9,306 nucleotides of DNA from CAVDWX01 sp963612735 (GTDB lineage Bacteria > Bacillota_I > Bacilli_A > RFN20 > CAG-826), in NCBI GenBank assembly GCA_963612735.1, contig CAVDWX010000074.1, positions 1 to 9,306 of the forward strand, written 5' to 3'. Below are positions 5,190 through 9,306 of the stretch, piece by piece. Within the stretch, counting starts at the first letter, position 1. Every line of letters begins with the position of its first letter. The translations under genes and the position numbers were made by a program. The notes below the pieces were generated by a model. That model ran no database searches. It had not been told where the DNA came from and saw only the letters and a program-made list of their open reading frames with translations.

Positions 5190-7247
5190 TTATATTTTCA
5201 TGCAGACATCCCAAACCCGCCAGATGACAGTGCGTAAATTGCCAACTCCATTACAATCGCCAACAAGATGAACATGTTTAGATTTATTAAATTTAGGTGT
5301 TGGAATATAGCCAATAGAAGTAATCACTTTGCTACCCACTAATACGAGGTCTTTGCCCTCTTTATCAGTAATGATTAACCCGTCTTTAGTTATTTCTTTA
5401 GCTTTCGCTTCTAAATATACTGGAACCTTATGTAATTCAAGATATTCTCTTAAGAAAGATGAATTAGCTAAACATACACCCTTAACCGCGATAAGGTCGT
5501 TTTTCATCTCAACGATTTGAGGTTTCTTACCTTGTAAGAGTAAATCATAAGCAATCTCGCAACCGGTTAAGCCTCCACCAATGATGATAGGACTATCGCC
5601 GACATCTTTCTTACCTAATAGATAATCACATGCTTCCACCGCTAATTCGTTTCCTTTGATATGTAAAGTTCTCGCTTTCGCACCAGTAGAAACAATCACT
5701 TCATCAGCGGCTAATTCATCAAGAGAATTGATTTCTTTATTTAAATGGACATTGATATTCTTATATTTATATATTTGAAGTTTATACCACTCAATTAATT
5801 CCCTATCTCTTTCTTTAAATGAAGGTGAAGCCGCGGCGATAAAGATGCCACCTAAAACATCACTTTTTTCATATAAGTCGACATCATGTCCTCTTTTAGC
5901 AAGGAGTAAAGCGGATTCCATTCCCCCTATTCCTCCTCCAATAACAGCCACGTGTTTCTTCCTTTTAGCTTTTATAATCTTATATTTATATGATTGCATA
6001 GTTTCAGGATTAAGAGCGCATCTTGCCATATGAGTGGCATCAGATAAAGTTTGATCATTAGCTACGCCTTTATAATGACACATATTAAAGCAACCATTAT
6101 GGCAACATATACAAGGTCTAATTTCTTCTAATTTATCATCGATTAATTTGCTAACCCATTCCGGATCCGCTAAAAATTGACGAGCTACCCCCATCGCGTC
6201 AATCTTACCTTCTTTTATCGCTTTCGCGGCTATATCAGGCGTCATTCTTCCGGCGCAAACAACTGGTATATCAACAAATTTCTTAATGTGTTCAACATCA
6301 CTTAAATTACAATTGGTGGGCATATATCCTGGTGGATGAGCCCAGTACCAAGCATCATATGTCCCGTTATCACAGTTAAGCATATCATAACCAGCATCTT
6401 GTAAATATTTAGCGGCCCATTCACTTTCTAACATATCTCTTCCGACTTCAACATAATCCTCTCCTGGTAACGCTCCTCTTCCAAATCCTTTAGTTTTAGA
6501 AACGACAGAATAGCGAAGCGAGACTGGGAAATCTTCTCCACATGCCTTTTTAACCGCTTTAACTATTTGAACAGGGAAACGATATCTATTTTCTAAACTT
6601 CCACCCCATTTATCTTTTCTTAAATTGGTATATCTCATCGTAAATTGATCAATTAAATAGCCTTCATGAACAGCATGGATTTCCACTCCATCAACACCGG
6701 CATCTTTGCACAATTTAGCGATTCTAGCAAAGGCTTCAATCATCTTATTAATTTGTTTATCACTAAGCTCTTTAGCAATCACTGTTTCATCCCATCGATT
6801 AGGAGTATTTGATGCACTAGCGCATAAATAATCAACGTTAAGAATAGGTTTAAGTAATAATCCTAATAACTTATTTTTCGCCGCTTTTGACATCAAAGCA
6901 TTAATAGCCATACTGCGACCAAATCCCGCAGTTAATTGAACAAACATTTTGGCTCCAGTCTTATGGAATTCTTTCATATATTCCTTAAGCTGCTTATACA
7001 TATGTTTATTAGAATAAAGCCATCCTCCTAACATTGGATTCTTAATAGGAGCGATGCCTGGTAAAACTAAACCAACATTATTTTTCGCCTTCTCTAATAA
7101 AAATTTCGCGGCTTCTTTATCAAAATGAGCGGGTTCCATCCATCCAAAAATAGAAGTTCCACCCATCGAAGTTAAAACAATTCGATTCTTAATCTCAACA
7201 TCCCTAATCTTCCAAGGAGTAAATAATGGAGCATATATATCTTTCAT
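5190..7247 (-). CDS. NADH:flavin oxidoreductase, FadH/BaiCD-like (old yellow enzyme with Fe-S and FAD domains)
   Basis: This 685-residue enzyme probably reduces an activated C=C bond (2-enoate, dienoyl-CoA or steroid-like) with NAD(P)H, passing electrons through FAD, a 4Fe-4S cluster and FMN. Residues 1 to about 375 are the FMN-binding TIM barrel, with EIHAVHEGYLIDQF (189-202) containing the likely active-site Y197, then WGGSLENRYRF. Cysteines C379, C382 and C386 plus C410 (in RCALNPE) match the cluster ligands, with a longer spacing before the fourth than in E. coli FadH. VAVIGGGIGGMES (433-445) is the FAD fold, IIIGGGLTGCE (554-564) the NAD(P)H fold and VGDC (662-665) the closing motif. The length matches full-length three-domain members. 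The ATG at 7247 follows GAGGAA (7260-7255). The exact substrate cannot be read from sequence, so no symbol is given. It is separated from the surface-protein gene upstream by a terminator. Confidence 0.9.
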   Translation of the reverse strand: MKDIYAPLFTPWKIRDVEIKNRIVLTSMGGTSIFGWMEPAHFDKEAAKFLLEKAKNNVGLVLPGIAPIKNPMLGGWLYSNKHMYKQLKEYMKEFHKTGAKMFVQLTAGFGRSMAINALMSKAAKNKLLGLLLKPILNVDYLCASASNTPNRWDETVIAKELSDKQINKMIEAFARIAKLCKDAGVDGVEIHAVHEGYLIDQFTMRYTNLRKDKWGGSLENRYRFPVQIVKAVKKACGEDFPVSLRYSVVSKTKGFGRGALPGEDYVEVGRDMLESEWAAKYLQDAGYDMLNCDNGTYDAWYWAHPPGYMPTNCNLSDVEHIKKFVDIPVVCAGRMTPDIAAKAIKEGKIDAMGVARQFLADPEWVSKLIDDKLEEIRPCICCHNGCFNMCHYKGVANDQTLSDATHMARCALNPETMQSYKYKIIKAKRKKHVAVIGGGIGGMESALLLAKRGHDVDLYEKSDVLGGIFIAAASPSFKERDRELIEWYKLQIYKYKNINVHLNKEINSLDELAADEVIVSTGAKARTLHIKGNELAVEACDYLLGKKDVGDSPIIIGGGLTGCEIAYDLLLQGKKPQIVEMKNDLIAVKGVCLANSSFLREYLELHKVPVYLEAKAKEITKDGLIITDKEGKDLVLVGSKVITSIGYIPTPKFNKSKHVHLVGDCNGVGNLRTVIWRVWDVCMKI

Positions 7248-7271
7248 AACAAGGTTCCTCTTTTCTCTTTA

Positions 7272-7277
7272 ATTATA
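7272..7277 (-). promoter_or_regulatory. Possible -10 box of the reductase gene
   Basis: TATAAT reads leftwards at 7277-7272, 24 bases before the ATG at 7247. No good -35 is visible at the expected distance (AGGCGT region near 7295-7300). The terminator just upstream makes a separate promoter likely, but this one is tentative. Confidence 0.3.
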
Positions 7278-7303
7278 AATTAAAAGAAATAAAACGCCTA
7301 TAT

Positions 7304-7330
7304 AAAAAAGAGCCCCAGGAAGAAGCTCTT
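7304..7330 (-). terminator. Rho-independent terminator of the surface-protein gene
   Basis: On the minus strand AAGAGC (7330-7325) pairs with GCTCTT (7313-7308) across an 11-base loop, and the 3' arm runs into a T tract (TTTTTTATA). It starts 24 bases after the stop codon at 7354 and so insulates the reductase gene downstream. Confidence 0.7.
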
Positions 7331-7353
7331 AATCAATATTTATTTATTTTAAA

Positions 7354-8571
7354 TTATTGTCTAACTTTCTTTTTCTTAGTTAAGGCATATGCTCCAAATG
7401 AAGAAAGAGCAACTAAAGCAATAATAGTAGTAGAAAGTAGAGCGGCACTATTCTTGGATAAGAGATTAACATTTCTATTAGCACCACTTGCACTTCTTGT
7501 TACAGTTGGTCCATCAGTCCATAAAGTAAGAGTAGTATATCTAGTCACTATATGAATATATCTATTACGAGCATTAGGTATATTTTGTTTTTCAGATTCA
7601 TTAAACTCAGATTTCGCACCGACAGTCAAATTAGAAAAATTAGTTGACCAAGTTGACCAAATGTCAGATAACGCAGAAGAATGATCCGCTGCTTGTCCAT
7701 CAGTGCTACAAATAGTAGATGTAGCGGATATAAAATTATCAGCAAACTTAGAAGCCGCAACAGTGGAATTCTCTTGAATATATATCTTTTTATGATCCAA
7801 ATTATTATTTTCATATCCTTCATTACATAAAGGTTTGAAATATATATCAACAGTTATATCTTTGCTAACAGTTATATTTGCATTTTCGTTGGCACAACTT
7901 AAATATGAACTAAGATCTGATTGAAGTTCAATTTGTCCATATGCAAAAAAAGTATTTCCAGTCTTAATATAAATTTTAAATTCATCATTTTCAGTTAAGC
8001 TAACTCCACTAGCGCATAATTCATAATAAGGGTCACTATCTTTATAAGAAGCGGTCATTGAAATGCCATCATCATTCCACTTAAGATTTTTTTCACTAAT
8101 TTTACCTTTAACATAAAAATCAGATGGTGAGCACCAATAAGATTCATTTGTCCACCCAGTCAAAATGCAAAGGTTTTTATCTAAATTTCCATTAGTGTAT
8201 GAGTAAGTAGTACTATAATTAAAAACATTAGAAGTATCACTTGATTTTACTCTTTTGAAAGTCACACTAGAAGAAGCACTTATTTTAGTTGTTTCAACAT
8301 CGACATACCAAATGCATCTAGATTTCCAAGTACATTCTTTATATGTAGAATCACTAAAGTAAACAAGGGTTCTAGCATTATTGTCCCAATGATTGGAAGA
8401 ATTATTATATGCCGCTAAAGCATTTAAATAAATTCTTTGTGTAGTTGAATTTTCTTCAGCCTTCACTTCTTTTTCATTATTTTTATTAACTAAAACCCCA
8501 CTCGTGGTAGCTACACCACATAATAGTGTTAATATAAAACTAACAATAATATTTCTAAATTTATTTTTCAT
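7354..8571 (-). CDS. Secreted, membrane-anchored surface protein with carbohydrate-binding-like modules
   Basis: This 405-residue protein has a signal peptide (basic start, hydrophobic stretch about residues 8-28, possible cleavage after VKA at 36-38). Its C-terminal helix (about 376-397, LLSTTIIALVALSSFGAYAL) is followed by TKKKKVRQ, so it should face outward and stay in the membrane. No LPXTG motif is present, although the tail otherwise looks like a sorting signal. Residues about 45-150 (RIYLN, NNARTLVYF, NLCILTGW) resemble CBM25/26-like starch-binding folds. Residues about 165-265 (YYELCASGVSLTENDEFKI, then VDIYFKP) resemble a second beta-sandwich module. Residues 270-345 form a small helical region rich in Ala, Ser and Trp. 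Eight cysteines lie outside the signal peptide. The ATG at 8571 follows GGGAGG by 7 bases. The CBM likeness is by pattern only; glycan binding is inferred. Confidence 0.8.
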   Translation of the reverse strand: MKNKFRNIIVSFILTLLCGVATTSGVLVNKNNEKEVKAEENSTTQRIYLNALAAYNNSSNHWDNNARTLVYFSDSTYKECTWKSRCIWYVDVETTKISASSSVTFKRVKSSDTSNVFNYSTTYSYTNGNLDKNLCILTGWTNESYWCSPSDFYVKGKISEKNLKWNDDGISMTASYKDSDPYYELCASGVSLTENDEFKIYIKTGNTFFAYGQIELQSDLSSYLSCANENANITVSKDITVDIYFKPLCNEGYENNNLDHKKIYIQENSTVAASKFADNFISATSTICSTDGQAADHSSALSDIWSTWSTNFSNLTVGAKSEFNESEKQNIPNARNRYIHIVTRYTTLTLWTDGPTVTRSASGANRNVNLLSKNSAALLSTTIIALVALSSFGAYALTKKKKVRQ

Positions 8572-8626
8572 TCTTTTTCCTCCCTTGGAAATAAGAATTA
8601 GCGATGAATGTAAAAATAATAAAATT

Positions 8627-8654
8627 ATTTTACGTTCCAGGAAAACGTTGTCAA
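8627..8654 (-). promoter_or_regulatory. Strong promoter of the surface-protein gene
   Basis: On the minus strand a perfect -35 box TTGACA (8654-8649) and TAAAAT (8632-8627) are spaced by 16 bases. Transcription would begin near 8620, giving a leader of about 48 bases with the ribosome site GGGAGG before the ATG at 8571. Confidence 0.75.
8640..8653. promoter_or_regulatory. cre-like operator (CcpA/LacI-type) over the -35 region
   Basis: GGAAAACGTTGTCA matches 12 of 14 positions of the catabolite-responsive-element consensus TGWAARCGYTWNCW, with the central CG intact. It covers most of the -35 box and part of the spacer. A wider inverted repeat, ACGTT-N7-AACGT (8632-8648), fills the space between the two promoter boxes. 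Repression by CcpA or another LacI-family regulator is inferred. Confidence 0.5.
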
Positions 8655-8676
8655 GACTTTTTTTCTTATATTGTAA

Positions 8677-8766
8677 TTATACCGTTATTTGTTTGTAGGC
8701 ATTTATACCGTTATTTGTTTCTACCCATAGCCCTCATGAGGGCTCGCATTATACCGTTATTTGTTT
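8677..8766 (+). repeat. Three copies of an 18-bp direct repeat at the IS end
   Basis: TTATACCGTTATTTGTTT occurs identically at 8677-8694, 8703-8720 and 8749-8766, so the start-to-start distances are 26 and 46 bases. All copies point the same way, towards the transposase gene. The position suggests transposase-binding sites at the left end of the element. Confidence 0.9.
8729..8744. repeat. Perfect 16-bp palindrome between IS repeats 2 and 3
   Basis: AGCCCTCATGAGGGCT is its own reverse complement and is unusually GC-rich for this DNA. It sits in the transposase leader, so as RNA or cruciform it could limit read-in or transposase expression, or form part of the IS end. Confidence 0.7.
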
Positions 8767-8814
8767 CCACTTAACTATTTATAGTTCATATTATTTTTAC
8801 GGAAAGGTGATATT

Positions 8815-9306
8815 ATGAACAAATTAAAAAATAGTTATGTTGAAGCTATTATTCTTAAAGCATTAAACAAAGAGATTTCCACAAGTTATGCTGCTTGCAA
8901 ATTAGGCGTTACAAAACAGTATGTTAATAAGCTTAAAAGGCGTTATATCGATGATGGAATAAACGCTTTTGAACATGGGAACAAAGGTAAACAAAGATCG
9001 TGGAAAATAGAAGAAAATGTAAAAAAGAAAATTATCGAATTATATGAGACTAAATATTCCGGTTTTAATTTTCGACATTTTCACGAGAAATTAAAAGAAA
9101 AAGAATGTATAAATATTTCTTATAAACATTGCATTCGATTCTTACAAAAGCCTCTTTTAAGTCGCCAAAAAGTCATAAGAAAAAAAGAAAAGAAAATCTC
9201 CATCCATATCGTCCAAGAAGAAAGTGTTTTGATGAACTTTTGCAAATTGATTGTAATTAATCATCTTTTTTAAGTTTAAATTCTTCAAATTATTTAAGGC
9301 TGTTGT
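8815..9306 (+). pseudogene. ISNCY-like transposase, frameshifted and cut by the window edge
   Basis: An ATG at 8815 follows GGAAAGGTGA and opens a 152-codon frame. Its start is a helix-turn-helix (about residues 8-40, with SYAACKLGVTKQYVNKLKRR), then AFEHGNKGKQRS and a region ending ISYKHCIRFLQK, in the order typical of ISNCY (IS1202/ISDol1-type) transposases. Family sequence then jumps to another frame: from 9150 frame 3 reads ASFKSPKSHKKK, and later RPRRKCFDELLQIDCN, where the D of QID is the expected first catalytic residue of the DDE core. The shift lies at the A-run 9146-9149 and looks like loss of one base. Frame 3 then meets TAA at 9258-9260, so a second lesion follows. The frame opened at 8815 stops at 9271-9273 in non-family sequence. 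It is probably inactive. Confidence 0.75.

Larger units (their letters stand above)
8672..9306 (+). mobile_element. Left end of an ISNCY-like insertion sequence (runs off the window)
   Basis: The element is recognised from a transposase gene reading rightwards and a cluster of repeats just before it. The exact left tip is not proven; TG at 8672, immediately before the first 18-bp repeat, is a plausible end. The right end lies outside the window. The tip would lie only about 18 bases behind the -35 box of the surface-protein gene. Confidence 0.6.

Noticed and set aside
781..7247. Mycoplasma-type genetic code (UGA = Trp)
   Set aside because: Trp codons in the intact genes are TGG and no in-frame TGA is needed to extend any of them.
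8514..8520. Lipoprotein signal (Cys18) in the surface protein
   Set aside because: The residues before Cys18 are TLL, which do not fit a lipobox; a signal-peptidase-I site near VKA is more likely.
8677..8766. CRISPR-like spacing of short repeats
   Set aside because: Repeats are only 18 bp, spacings are 8 and 28 bp, there are only three copies, and they precede a transposase gene.

Overview
The window looks like chromosomal DNA of an AT-rich, low-GC Gram-positive bacterium, most likely an anaerobic, host-associated relative of the Bacilli/Mollicutes (RF39- or Erysipelotrichales-like). This is inferred from strong AT bias, purine-rich Shine-Dalgarno sites, TTGACA/TATAAT-type promoters, a single-membrane type surface protein, and an old-yellow-enzyme reductase with an Fe-S cluster. 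Tryptophan is written TGG in every intact gene, and those that stop inside the window end in TAA or TAG, so nothing shows a UGA=Trp code. No tRNA, rRNA, CRISPR array or riboswitch was recognised.

Layout, left to right. (1) Bases 1-497, minus strand: the N-terminal part of an AAA_14/DUF4143 ATPase that runs off the left edge. (2) 781-1656, plus: a choline/ethanolamine kinase-like (LicA/APH fold) protein with its own promoter. (3) 1996-3249, plus: a second, intact DUF4143 ATPase behind a duplicated leader in which a 14-bp palindrome occurs twice just downstream of a good promoter. (4) 3453-3645: a second copy of the last ~80 bp of the choline-kinase gene plus its downstream DNA, so the ATPase gene is flanked by direct repeats (1577-1745 and 3453-3645). 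The right copy has gained two extra 12-bp units and carries the apparent promoter of the next gene. (5) 3669-5174, plus: an AlbA_2/GHKL-like/winged-helix regulator-type protein. (6) 5190-7247, minus, converging with it at a 15-bp gap: a 685-aa FadH/BaiCD-like NADH:flavin oxidoreductase. (7) 7354-8571, minus: a secreted, membrane-anchored surface protein with carbohydrate-binding-like modules. It has its own terminator and a strong promoter overlapped by a CcpA/LacI-type (cre-like) operator. (8) From about 8672 to the right edge: the left end of an ISNCY-like insertion sequence, with three copies of an 18-bp repeat, a 16-bp palindrome and a frameshifted transposase.

The genes do not form one pathway. 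The kinase, reductase and surface protein look like host functions (phospho-head-group metabolism, anaerobic enoate-type reduction, glycan interaction). The two DUF4143 ATPases, the AlbA_2 protein, the duplicated kinase tail and the insertion sequence mark an accessory, rearranging region. The most interesting structure is non-coding: the direct repeats bracketing the ATPase, the promoter inside the right repeat, the double palindrome leader, the cre-like operator and the triple repeat at the IS end. I see no convincing complete new defence or mobile system; the nearest candidate is the DUF4143 plus AlbA_2 pair, reported with low weight.
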